Shown here piece after piece: positions 13,617 through 22,534 of a stretch of 64,000 nt of DNA. The DNA is from Apteryx mantelli. Its lineage: Eukaryota > Chordata > Aves > Apterygiformes > Apterygidae. The first letter of the stretch is position 1, and every line of letters starts with the position of its first letter. Position numbers and translations under genes: made by a program. The notes under the pieces were generated by a model. It saw nothing but the letters and a program-made list of their open reading frames with translations, searched no databases and was not told the origin of the DNA. Location: NCBI RefSeq assembly GCF_036417845.1, contig NC_089980.1:129668516-129732515 (forward strand), in the 5' to 3' direction.

Positions 13617-13622
13617 CGGTTG
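13617..13622 (-). promoter_or_regulatory. Second MYB-type motif (CAACCG on minus strand)
   Basis: A second CGGTTG, 246 bases after the first and in the same orientation, is preceded directly by AAACGG, itself close to a MYB half-site. Two copies in one CpG island are more suggestive than one but are not proof of A-MYB control. Confidence 0.3.
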
Positions 13623-14052
13623 TGTCCTGTCTTCACTTGCGTTTGGAAGTCCTCTTTGTGCCATAAGTCCATTTGTCTGGTAAGCTATAGAATTTCATAT
13701 TCTATGTTATAGAATATATAATTCATTATTGTGAAGTAAACTATAGATTTGGTCTGGCTGAAGCGTTGCAAACAAAAGTAAATGTGCAAGTGCCCTTGCT
13801 TGAGAACTGTTTGTATGATTGTTTGGTGTGCTTTTTGAGCAGCAGAGAAAGAATGGTCTTAGTCCTGCTTTTAAGAGGAAGAATCAAGTTTGTAACTTTT
13901 TTTTTTTTTTAATTTCAACCCTGTCATTAAGCTCTGTATGAGGAACTCTTGCAGGGTTTGTGTCCTGGGGACGGGGAGGATTAGAGAAGGAGAATGAGAA
14001 TTTTAGTTTCTCTTATCTTTCTAATGATTTTTACTGTAATTTTTTCTTGCAG
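13623..14052 (+). other. Putative first intron of TDRD15 (3' part)
   Basis: This stretch holds a 14-base T run near 13900 and ends in a pyrimidine-rich tract with TTGCAG at 14047-14052, a good acceptor. No other feature was seen. If the donor at 13679/13680 is used, the first bases belong to exon 1. Confidence 0.4.
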
Positions 14053-14122
14053 AGAGAAGCAGAGCTGATGATACGAGTCAGGAGTGAGGTTTCTGAAAGC
14101 ATAAGCCATAACTGGTATGCAG
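14053..14122 (+). other. TDRD15: Candidate second exon of TDRD15, with in-frame upstream ATG
   Basis: The 70 bases are bounded by an acceptor (TTTTCTTGCAG ending at 14052) and a consensus donor (GCAG|GTGAGT). The exon carries ATG at 14068 in weak context (C at -3). Spliced to 16222, this frame runs straight into the TDRD15 frame, since the split codon G|AA completes as Glu; it would add 20 residues before the core Met. A second ATG at 14117 (G at -3) is in another frame and would give a 14-codon ORF overlapping the main start and ending at 16260. Exon boundaries are inferred from splice signals only. Confidence 0.55.
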
Positions 14123-16221
14123 GTGAGTAAAAAGCAATATCTCTTTTTGTTAACTCTAGAAATGTGACTGTTTGTCTGATGCCACTATTTGAGTTGTGCT
14201 AACGGGCCAGAAAATGCTGATGCGCAGAACAAAAGGCTTTTTTATGTGTTTCTGCAACCAGGAGTTAGTTTTAGTGGAAAAAAATAGGTGCCAGGAGGAT
14301 CAGTGATGTTATTCCTAAGGTTTAAATCTCTGTAATGATTAGGTGCCTCTATCAGGCATTTCAGGACATCTTAAATCTTATGTAAGAAAGATTTGTTCCT
14401 AATACAGAGAAGGGAATGAGACTGCTGGCCATCAGTGTTTTTAGTGGTAGGTCACCTGGAATTAGTACTATCATCCGGAAGCTGCCTAAAACCAGACAAT
14501 AAAGAAGACCATAGTGATAGGGGCAGCTGATGTTTTATCCCCCTTCAGTGTTATTTAGGGCTTCAGGGAACTGTTTTCTGCTGAAGGCCATCAGCTCAGA
14601 GCCCTTTCCTGAAAGTTGCTTTCTGTCATAAAAAAGTAGAATTCACCTTTCTGTTTTATTGTAGGGGAAAGTGAGAAACTGAGGGGTTTGGTTAGGACGG
14701 TATTTGTCAGATCAGTGTTTGGTAGTGCTTTTAGTGGGAAGTTCAAAAATACTTTTTAAAGAAGAGTCATGTGTTTACAGAGTCATCTCTTCCTCCTGCT
14801 CAAGATGTTCTGCTGAGTTTTACTACCGGGGTACTCATTTTCTGTAAAATTAAAATGACAGGGATCTATATTCAGCTTGGAGGATGGATTGTATTATCGC
14901 TAGCCACTTCATATATGCTTAGGATAAGAGCTGTCACTCTAATTCTGTTGAAGAATTTTTGCAGGTTGAGGAAGGAAAACTTTGTTTTAATAATTTGTAG
15001 TTGGAAATGAAAGCTTCACTTTCAGCATTAAGTAGAATTTCTTAAATTAAGCATGTATTTTGTCCAGTCTAACCTTGTGCGCTTATCCACTGTCTTTGCA
15101 TTTGACAAATGTTGACTACCCCTAATCACTGGTTAGAATAGTTGTTTATTTCATATAATTTCTTGGTTAAATTATGGGTATCCTTTTTAACCAATGTGTA
15201 GTCACAGATCGGTTGATGAGTCCAAATTTGAATAAAACTGTAAGCTGATCTTGAAGACCTAATCTTAAATGAAGGTTGGAGCAGTATTTACAGGGTCTGA
15301 AGATATTTAAACTATCAGAGTTAAAATGTTACAGAATACTATGAGTTAACACATTACAAAAGGCATTTGATGCAGTTGTTAGTTGATGGACACTGCAGAC
15401 ATGTTTGACACAGATAATATTTCCTATGTCCTTACAATTATGAAAACTTAGAACATGATACAGCTCTACATGATAGTGTAATTCAGTCAGATTAAGTAAA
15501 TGGCAAAGCACAGAGCTGTAAATGTGATTGATTTGAAAAAGTGGTACACAGAGAAAAAGCAAGGTTACTAGGAGCCCTTGATTGCTGTACTAAAAAGAAA
15601 CAGAAGGAAACATATTGAAAATACTTTTGCCATATACAGAAAGTCTCATTATAACTGCAAGCCTAATGCAGTGTAACTGTGAATTGGATCTGCTTTGAAG
15701 AAAATAGCCAATTGAACTTTTTGGTGGCTCCTAAACCTCTCTACAAACTTTGAATAGTCCATTCCAGGGTAAAACAGATCAGAGATCCATTTGTATTGTT
15801 AGCAGAGATGATACAAATAACATGAACTGCCTTTTCCGTTTCTTTGAGCAGAAAAACAGAGATCTTTCTGGTCTCTTCTCAGCCTGTCTGATATAATGCT
15901 CTACTTCTGTTTGGTATTTTGAGAATCACCTTCTGCTTATAAACTATTCTCAAGTGATAAAATGAGACTGTAGCCACAAGAGCTAGTCCAGAGATACTTT
16001 TTTTCAGATGTTACCTGAGCATGTCCTCACAAAGAGAGAATTTTGCCCAGTGTATCCCACCTACAAAAACCATGAAGTTGTTAAATGTTTAGCAGACAAT
16101 TTACCCAGAAGTGTAACAATATGCTGTTAAAACATTTTGCAAACAAATTTCATGCAAGCAATTAGTTGCTATAGAAAAATATGGAAGATCATCAGACTGA
16201 TCTTACGCCTTTGCCTTGCAG
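14123..16221 (+). other. Putative intron before the TDRD15 coding exon
   Basis: It begins GTGAGT and ends with a pyrimidine-rich CGCCTTTGCCTTGCAG at 16206-16221, preceded by a branch-point-like CTGAT near 16197. The open reading frame of the big exon happens to extend 30 codons upstream into this intron. Those codons overlap the pyrimidine tract and are almost certainly not translated. No gene or clear repeat is seen inside. Confidence 0.6.
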
Positions 16222-16226
16222 AAAGA

Positions 16227-19200
16227 ATGGAATCTTTGGCTCCCTCTTCAAACATTTTAGATACGCATCTGAAGATAACTCATATAGAATGCCATCCGGA
16301 GTGTTTGCTAGTAGCATTTCAGGGTCAATACAAGGAGAGGTGTGAATTTGACTACAACATATTACAAAATGAAATTGAACGTATATTCAAAGTACAAGAT
16401 AATGTTGACATTGGTGGATCATGTTTGGTGGAAGACACAGAAGGAAAATGGCATAGAGGAAAAGTTTTGGAAAAGAAAGAGAATATCTATGAGGTCTTTC
16501 TTATAGACATTGGGCAAGTGCTAATGGTTGATGAGATACATATTGCTTCTGCTTGTGGTGAATTGTTTCAGCTGCCTCCAAAGATGGTTTATGGAGTTTT
16601 TGCAAACATACTTCCTCTTGGAGAAAAATGGGGTCCAAAAGCTATAAACTATTTTTCATCTCTGGTAGGATTACAGATTGCAGGTCACGTGAAAGCTGTT
16701 TTACCATGCCAGTTGTTTATTCTGGAAGTATCAAAGGTCGTTAGTGATATTGTTGAACTGCAGTTAGGAAAACTTATTGATGGAGATTCATTTTGTCTTA
16801 TTGTAGAAACACTAAAAGCATTGCCCCAAGAAATGCTTTGTAAGCGAATGCCACAATTGTTGAAATATAAGTATGCAGTCAAGGAGTTACTTACGTTTAG
16901 TGATTCTGAGAAACCATCGTATTTTCGTCCGGTTCCTGGTGATCTCTTGCCACTTCTACCTGTCGGCAGTAAAGAAAATGTAAAAATAACTGTTGCAATA
17001 AGTCCAAATAAATTTTACTGTCAGATACAGAAATGGCAGAAAGAGCTGGAAGATTTGACAGGAGCAATGCATTTGTATTATGAAGCTATGAGCAGAGAAA
17101 GTAATACATCTTTGGATAGTTTAGGGTTACTTTGTGCTGCCAGAAGACAAAATGGACAGTGGCATAGAGGAGTGATACAACAGCTTCTCTCTGATCATGT
17201 GGAAGTCTGGTTTATGGATTTTGGCAATACTGAAGCTGTGCCATCTAGTTGTGTTTGGAAACTTAAAGAAGAATTCATGTCATTACCAATGATTTCATTT
17301 CCTTGTGCACTGTCTTGTTTTGGTAATCGGGATGAAGCAGTAATAAAACTTCAGCTGAAAGAATTTATACAGGCCTTGATAGGACAAACTTCTGTGTGTG
17401 CCTGTGTTGATTTATTTAATGCCAGTAAACACTTGTATTATATTACATTGCAAAATCAAAAAATTGGAATGAATACTAAGTATCCAGAACAACTGAATGA
17501 GGCAGCTGCATTGTGTGTCTCACCTTCTGATGCAAAAATCACAAGTATTGATATAAACCACAAAACATGTGATGAGAGCCACAGTTCTTTTAAGAATTAT
17601 ACTAGAAATAAACTGACAAACTGCTTAACTGAATATGGCAGTTCTTTTTCAAGCCACTGCAAAAGGGTAGAAATGAAAGTGAATTCTTCCCATGTTGCTT
17701 TTGCAGTTTATGTAATAAATCCATCAAACTTCTGGATTCAAACAAATGAATATCAGAATGAATTTCAAGCCTTGATGAAAAATATTGCAGATGCATATAA
17801 CAAATGTGGAACTGATGACAGGGTCCTTAAAAACCCAGAGCCTGGATTACTGTGCTGTGCCCGGTATAGCAAAGATATGTGCTATTATCGGGGTGTTGTC
17901 ACTGAAGTGCTTTGTGTCAACATTAATGTTTACTTTTTGGATTTTGGAAATACAGATACAGTACCCTGTTGTGATGTGAAAACATTGCTTCCAGAGTTTT
18001 CTGATTTACCAGCTTTAGCTGTGTGTTGTGCACTTGCATGCACGTTTCCCATTGAGGATGTGTGGGTTAAAAAGGAAACTGATTTCTTCAAAGAGATTGT
18101 GTTTAACAAACCACTTCTGCTTCATGTAGTTGGAAAACAAAACAACAAGTATATTGTTAATGCACAGTGTATGAATGGTTTGGAGGAATGTAATGTCGCC
18201 ATGTGTATGGTTCGGGCTGGATGTGCTGAATACTGGGAGGGGAGACCTGAATCTCTTATAAATCTGGCAGAAAATTCTCAAGTCCTCCGTCACCGCAAGA
18301 TTAAAAAAAAAAAAGTATATGCACAGGGCAGTTGTAATAAACATAAAAATAAAATATCAGGAAATGGGCGGATCTTTCAAAATGAAAAATTATTAAGGGT
18401 GCCTCCTGTGCGGAGAGAATCTGTTGTGCTCTCATATTTTGGAAGAGATGCTATTTCTAAGCGTCATCAATTAGTACCAGAGAAAAATATATCTTATAAA
18501 GAATTTGTGTTTAAACCAGGAGCTATTTTTGAGGTGGTGTGTTCCTACATTGATTCCCCAGCAGATTTTTCCTGTCAGTTGCAAAGCAAACTGCCAGAGC
18601 TGAATAACTTGATGGACCAAATTCAGACTTATTATAAAGTACATACCAGTCCTTACAAAACTGGACAGGCTGCCTGTGTTGTTAAATGCTCCAAAGATGG
18701 GAGGTGGTACAGAGCAACTGTTTTGCAGCAAGTATCTGCAGATGAAGTTGATGTGGTTTTTGTAGACTTTGGTAATCGGGAAAGAGTCTTACTTAAAGAT
18801 ATTCAGGCTGTTTTTCCAGACTTCCTAGCTCTGGAAAGTCAAGCATTTAGATGTAGTCTTAAAAGTGGACCCTTGCAGATTAACACACTTAATTGGTCTG
18901 AAGAGGTGGGTAGACATTTTGAAGACTTCATTTCTGCTTCTCGAGGACCACTGATTTGTATCATTTATGCTCTAATTCTTGTAAGCCCAAACTGCTTGTA
19001 TAATATAGTTGACTTACAGACACCATTTGTTAGTGCAGAAGAGTTTCTTAGAGAACGTGGTCACACCCAGTCTGAATATTTTGGATTGAGAAAACATGCA
19101 TCTATGAGTTCTCTGTACAGTTTTTGCTATTCATCTTTTAATATAAAAACTGGAAGTGAGGAGGAGGTTTATATAACTCACATACATAGTCCTTTGAAAT

Positions 19201-22160
19201 TCTATTGTCAGCTTAATAGAAACACTGAAACTATAGATGCATTGAAGAAGAAGGTTAGTGAAATAAGTAAAATGCAAAATCATGCAAAATATGATACTAG
19301 CAATACACGATTATGTATAGCCAGATATTTTGAAGATGGTCTCTTCTATAGAGCTTTGGCTTTTCCTACAGAATCATCGTCCTATTTATTAGTTGACTTT
19401 GTGGATTTTGGAAATAAACACATGGTAGAGAGAGACCAGTTGATGCCTATTCCAGAGTGTGCCACTGACCTACTGTTAACACCCATGCAAGCTATTAAAT
19501 GCTGTCTTTCAAATCTTAGGGAGACAGAAATTCCAGTAAGAGTCAATAGATGGTTTGAGGAGACTTTCCTTGGTAAACTGCTGAAGGCTGTAATTATATC
19601 CAGAGAATCAGATGGCCAGATTGTTGTGGAGTTGTATGATGGACAGCTTCAGGTAAGTCAGAAAATTAGAGAAAAAATATTGGAAGAATTGGCACTTGTG
19701 AAAAATTATACAGAACCGTTTGGAAGTTATAGAGTGATGCACCACACAGAAAATGACAAAGAAATTGAAAAACTAAATGTGGAAGATCCTGAAAGAACTA
19801 GTTTGAGAACTGAAGTGGAACCTCAAGTGTGTGATGTGTATTATCAGACAAATACTGGGCGAAATCTTGAAGACGAAGAGCAGACAGCATGTAGTGCACA
19901 CGATTTGTGTAGCAAGTCCTTGAAACCATTGAGTTCCCAGGATAGTGAAGAGCCAGGTTTTAGGAATGGTGCCAATGCTCTTCTGGAGCACCAAGAGAAA
20001 CCTGTGGATGAAAAGCTTACTTCTCACTCGCTGTGTCAGCCTACTTTGAATTTAAAGGAAGTAACTGCAAATGCTGTCTTTGAATCTTCTACTGAAAGAC
20101 TAAATTATACAGGTCAGCAGGAAAGGAGTGAAGAAAATACAGCTAAATTAACCAGTCTTCCTCAACGTGATATTCAGGTGAATTCAGAAGTAGCAGGGTA
20201 TATTTCTCATGTAAATAGTCCATCAAGTTTCCATATTCATCTTGCAGAGGAGGAAAACTTAATAATTCAACTAGCAGAAGAATTAAATGAAAGCACAGTG
20301 AATGTAGGTCATGAACATGACTTAGGTGAGCTTGTGGTAGGGGATGTTGTTTTAGCAGAATATTCTACTGATTGTTTTTTTTATAGGGCAGTTATTAAAA
20401 CTGTGAAATCAGAAAACTCCTTTGAGGTAGAGTTCATTGACTATGGTAATACAGCAGTTGTAAGTCCTTCAAAGATTTACAGGATTGAGACAAAGTTTTT
20501 AACATTGCCAAGGCTCAGTATTCCTTGTTTCCTTAGCAGAGTAAAAAGTACTGCTGTTGAAAGCTGGACTAATAAAAGTATTTCCTATTTTGTAAGGGAA
20601 ATTAATAACAAGCCAGTCACTTGTAAGTTCTTGCAACAACTTGGAGAGCAGTGGGAAGTAGATATGATTTGTGATGGAAAGTCTATGTCTGATGTCCTTC
20701 TGCAGAAAAAACACAGGACGAGATTGCAAAATACATCCACGCGTAGTCCAGAAAACGCATCAAAACAAATTCTGATTACAAATACCGATTCTCAGTACAG
20801 AGGATTGAGGAATAATTTAGGCTGTCAAAGTAAAGCAAAGGCTGTTGGGACAAGAAATACTTCCAAAAAACTATTAAAAGTTCCTTTTCAAGATATAAAT
20901 CCTGGACAGGTAGAAACAGCAGAAATAATTAATGTTTCAGGGTGTGGAAAATTTCATGTCAAGCTACTTAGAAATTTGCAGGTATTAAATGATTTAAATG
21001 TAATGCTTGTCAAAGAAGCAGAAAGAAATTGTTTGCTTGCAATGGATAATATTGAAGAAGGATTGGAATGCATGACGAAATCTAAAAGGAACTTAAAGTG
21101 GTATCGATCAAAAGTGGTAAAGAAGTTTAGCAGGGAGAAGTTAATGCTAGTTTTTTTCATGGATTGTGGCAAGTATGAGATGGTGTCCTTAAATAATGCA
21201 AAGATGCTCAGTGATGAGATTAAAAGTATTCCTAAACAAGCTGTGCATTGTAAATGGGTTTGGTTTAAAAATTCAAATAGAATTCCGTTTGTCCATTTAG
21301 TAAATGCACTCCTAGATCATAAAATAAGGATCTTGTTTCTGAGATATTTGGAATCCTCTCATCTGTGGGAAGTAGAGATTTTAATAGGGGAAATTCTACT
21401 TTTGGAATACTTGAATCGGCTCTTAATTCATGGTAAGACCATTGTTGGACCAGAGAAATACGGTAATATAGACTGTAAAGTGTTTGCTACATCATTCAGG
21501 ATAAATTCAGTCACGTGGATGCAGTTGCAGAGTGGCAGACAGTATCCTGGATTTGCAACTACAGTTACTGATCCTTCTAACTTCTGCATTCAGTTGGAAG
21601 GCTTATTTGGGTGTATGAAGAACTTGTCTCTGCTGCTCTCTGACCTTCCTGATAACCTGCCAGCTTTGCCAAAAGAACTTGTGGCTCCTGGTGCTGGTTG
21701 CTTGATCAAGCTTGGACTAGAAGTGCAGTGGAACAGAGCAGAAATTAGTGAAGTGTCAAGTCAGTCTGTTGTTCTTACCCTCATTGACTACGGCTTTCTG
21801 AAAAATATTCCCTATTCAGATATCCATAAACTTAAAGTTATTCCAGAAAATCTGGCTTATTTACCACGCTTGGCATACTCTTGCTCTTTATGTGATACTG
21901 TTCCTGCCAAAGGAGAACACTGGAGTGAGGAAGCGAAACTTCTGTTTCAGAAGCTTCTTAGTAAACCAGGTCTGATATTCTGTTTTCAGCAGTATGGCTC
22001 TGGAATGAAGTTAGAGGTTGATGTTCTGTACAAGCAGAATAATCTAGCGGGTATCTTGGTTGCTGCTGGCCATGCAGTCTACTCTAGGAGTAGGTGCAGC
22101 CTCGTTCCAGTTGGCAGAATTAAATCAACCAAACCATGTTTGCAGCCTAGTCTGCTGTGA
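16227..22160 (+). CDS. TDRD15: Tudor domain-containing protein 15
   Basis: A 1,977-residue protein encoded without an intron. Eight Tudor modules are visible, each with a W/FYRA/RG strand and a DYG/DFGN turn. The turn Asp falls at residues 94 (DIGQ), 331 (DFGN), 572 (DFGN), 847 (DFGN), 1060 (DFGN), 1405 (DYGN), 1646 (DCGK) and 1854 (DYGF), spaced 208 to 345 residues apart. Flanking conserved strands (for example LPMISFPCAL, LPALAVCCAL) mark them as extended Tudor domains. Modules 1, 7 and 8 have altered turns, so they may not bind methylarginine. Residues about 1170-1310 form a polar, Ser/Glu-rich linker. Length and domain count fit vertebrate TDRD15 (human about 1,930 residues, eight Tudors, from memory). 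TDRD proteins act in the germline cytoplasm, binding dimethylarginine on PIWI proteins in piRNA granules; TDRD15 itself is little studied. I chose Met at 16227 because it follows the acceptor at 16221 by five bases, has A at -3 and G at +4, and begins the conserved sequence. A spliced start at 14068 would add 20 residues. The stop is TGA at 22158-22160. Confidence 0.95.
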   Translation: MESLAPSSNILDTHLKITHIECHPECLLVAFQGQYKERCEFDYNILQNEIERIFKVQDNVDIGGSCLVEDTEGKWHRGKVLEKKENIYEVFLIDIGQVLMVDEIHIASACGELFQLPPKMVYGVFANILPLGEKWGPKAINYFSSLVGLQIAGHVKAVLPCQLFILEVSKVVSDIVELQLGKLIDGDSFCLIVETLKALPQEMLCKRMPQLLKYKYAVKELLTFSDSEKPSYFRPVPGDLLPLLPVGSKENVKITVAISPNKFYCQIQKWQKELEDLTGAMHLYYEAMSRESNTSLDSLGLLCAARRQNGQWHRGVIQQLLSDHVEVWFMDFGNTEAVPSSCVWKLKEEFMSLPMISFPCALSCFGNRDEAVIKLQLKEFIQALIGQTSVCACVDLFNASKHLYYITLQNQKIGMNTKYPEQLNEAAALCVSPSDAKITSIDINHKTCDESHSSFKNYTRNKLTNCLTEYGSSFSSHCKRVEMKVNSSHVAFAVYVINPSNFWIQTNEYQNEFQALMKNIADAYNKCGTDDRVLKNPEPGLLCCARYSKDMCYYRGVVTEVLCVNINVYFLDFGNTDTVPCCDVKTLLPEFSDLPALAVCCALACTFPIEDVWVKKETDFFKEIVFNKPLLLHVVGKQNNKYIVNAQCMNGLEECNVAMCMVRAGCAEYWEGRPESLINLAENSQVLRHRKIKKKKVYAQGSCNKHKNKISGNGRIFQNEKLLRVPPVRRESVVLSYFGRDAISKRHQLVPEKNISYKEFVFKPGAIFEVVCSYIDSPADFSCQLQSKLPELNNLMDQIQTYYKVHTSPYKTGQAACVVKCSKDGRWYRATVLQQVSADEVDVVFVDFGNRERVLLKDIQAVFPDFLALESQAFRCSLKSGPLQINTLNWSEEVGRHFEDFISASRGPLICIIYALILVSPNCLYNIVDLQTPFVSAEEFLRERGHTQSEYFGLRKHASMSSLYSFCYSSFNIKTGSEEEVYITHIHSPLKFYCQLNRNTETIDALKKKVSEISKMQNHAKYDTSNTRLCIARYFEDGLFYRALAFPTESSSYLLVDFVDFGNKHMVERDQLMPIPECATDLLLTPMQAIKCCLSNLRETEIPVRVNRWFEETFLGKLLKAVIISRESDGQIVVELYDGQLQVSQKIREKILEELALVKNYTEPFGSYRVMHHTENDKEIEKLNVEDPERTSLRTEVEPQVCDVYYQTNTGRNLEDEEQTACSAHDLCSKSLKPLSSQDSEEPGFRNGANALLEHQEKPVDEKLTSHSLCQPTLNLKEVTANAVFESSTERLNYTGQQERSEENTAKLTSLPQRDIQVNSEVAGYISHVNSPSSFHIHLAEEENLIIQLAEELNESTVNVGHEHDLGELVVGDVVLAEYSTDCFFYRAVIKTVKSENSFEVEFIDYGNTAVVSPSKIYRIETKFLTLPRLSIPCFLSRVKSTAVESWTNKSISYFVREINNKPVTCKFLQQLGEQWEVDMICDGKSMSDVLLQKKHRTRLQNTSTRSPENASKQILITNTDSQYRGLRNNLGCQSKAKAVGTRNTSKKLLKVPFQDINPGQVETAEIINVSGCGKFHVKLLRNLQVLNDLNVMLVKEAERNCLLAMDNIEEGLECMTKSKRNLKWYRSKVVKKFSREKLMLVFFMDCGKYEMVSLNNAKMLSDEIKSIPKQAVHCKWVWFKNSNRIPFVHLVNALLDHKIRILFLRYLESSHLWEVEILIGEILLLEYLNRLLIHGKTIVGPEKYGNIDCKVFATSFRINSVTWMQLQSGRQYPGFATTVTDPSNFCIQLEGLFGCMKNLSLLLSDLPDNLPALPKELVAPGAGCLIKLGLEVQWNRAEISEVSSQSVVLTLIDYGFLKNIPYSDIHKLKVIPENLAYLPRLAYSCSLCDTVPAKGEHWSEEAKLLFQKLLSKPGLIFCFQQYGSGMKLEVDVLYKQNNLAGILVAAGHAVYSRSRCSLVPVGRIKSTKPCLQPSLL
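18303..18314 (+). repeat. 12-base A run inside the TDRD15 coding exon
   Basis: Twelve consecutive A residues encode most of an IKKKKV stretch at about residue 693, in the linker after the third Tudor module. The frame is intact here. Such a run is prone to polymerase slippage and sequencing error, so apparent frameshifts at this site in other assemblies should be treated with care. Confidence 0.9.
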
Positions 22161-22528
22161 TTCCCTTCCTGAACCAAATTATAATTATGCCAAAAGCTTT
22201 GTCTTGCTAACAGAAGTAAACCAAGGAAGTAAAGCAAAAAAAGTATCTGAAACATAGGAGTATGTGTTTAAGTTTCCAATAAGGACTGTAGTGAAGTGAA
22301 TGCTTGAATATCATTAGCAAAGAAACTGAGTTAATATAGCACTACAAAAAAATTGCAAAAGATGGATTTTAGTGTGAAGAAGCTTATTCAGCTTTGTGAT
22401 GATATGAAAAACAGCAGGCTTACTCTTGTGTGAGTTGATTTTATCAGAATCACCGGTTGAGACTTGAGATTCTGATGATCCTTGGCCTAGAAAGAAAGCG
22501 TGAAGATGCTGTCAAAAGTTATTTGAAT

Positions 22529-22534
22529 AATAAA
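22529..22534 (+). terminator. Candidate poly(A) signal, proximal
   Basis: First canonical AATAAA after the TDRD15 stop, 369 bases downstream, within GAATAATAAATAG. It would give a short 3' UTR. Confidence 0.35.

Larger units (their letters stand above)
13060..13620. promoter_or_regulatory. CpG-island promoter of TDRD15, possibly bidirectional
   Basis: This is the only long GC-rich, CpG-dense stretch in the window, lying about 2.6 kb before the TDRD15 coding exon. Visible motifs are a YY1-like site CAAGATGGAGGCGG (13123-13136, plus orientation), an inverted CCAAT box (ATTGG, 13161-13165), a GC box CCCCGCCCC (13205-13213), an E2F-like TTGGCGCG (13269-13276), a YY1 site GCCGCCATTTTG (13294-13305, minus orientation), a second ATTGG (13413-13417), and two MYB-type CGGTTG sites (13371-13376, 13617-13622). 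There is no TATA box, as usual for CpG promoters. The two YY1 sites point in opposite directions, which hints at transcription both ways. The start sites themselves cannot be read from sequence. Confidence 0.75.

Noticed and set aside
13410..13712. 100-codon frame in the CpG island
   Set aside because: GC-rich DNA has few stops, the frame runs across a good splice donor, and the product shows no domain.
16137..16226. Thirty extra codons at the start of the TDRD15 open frame
   Set aside because: They overlap a pyrimidine tract and a CAG acceptor ending at 16221, so they are intronic; the conserved protein starts at the Met at 16227.
18015..18344. 109-codon antisense frame inside TDRD15
   Set aside because: Shadow of the coding exon, with no independent signal.
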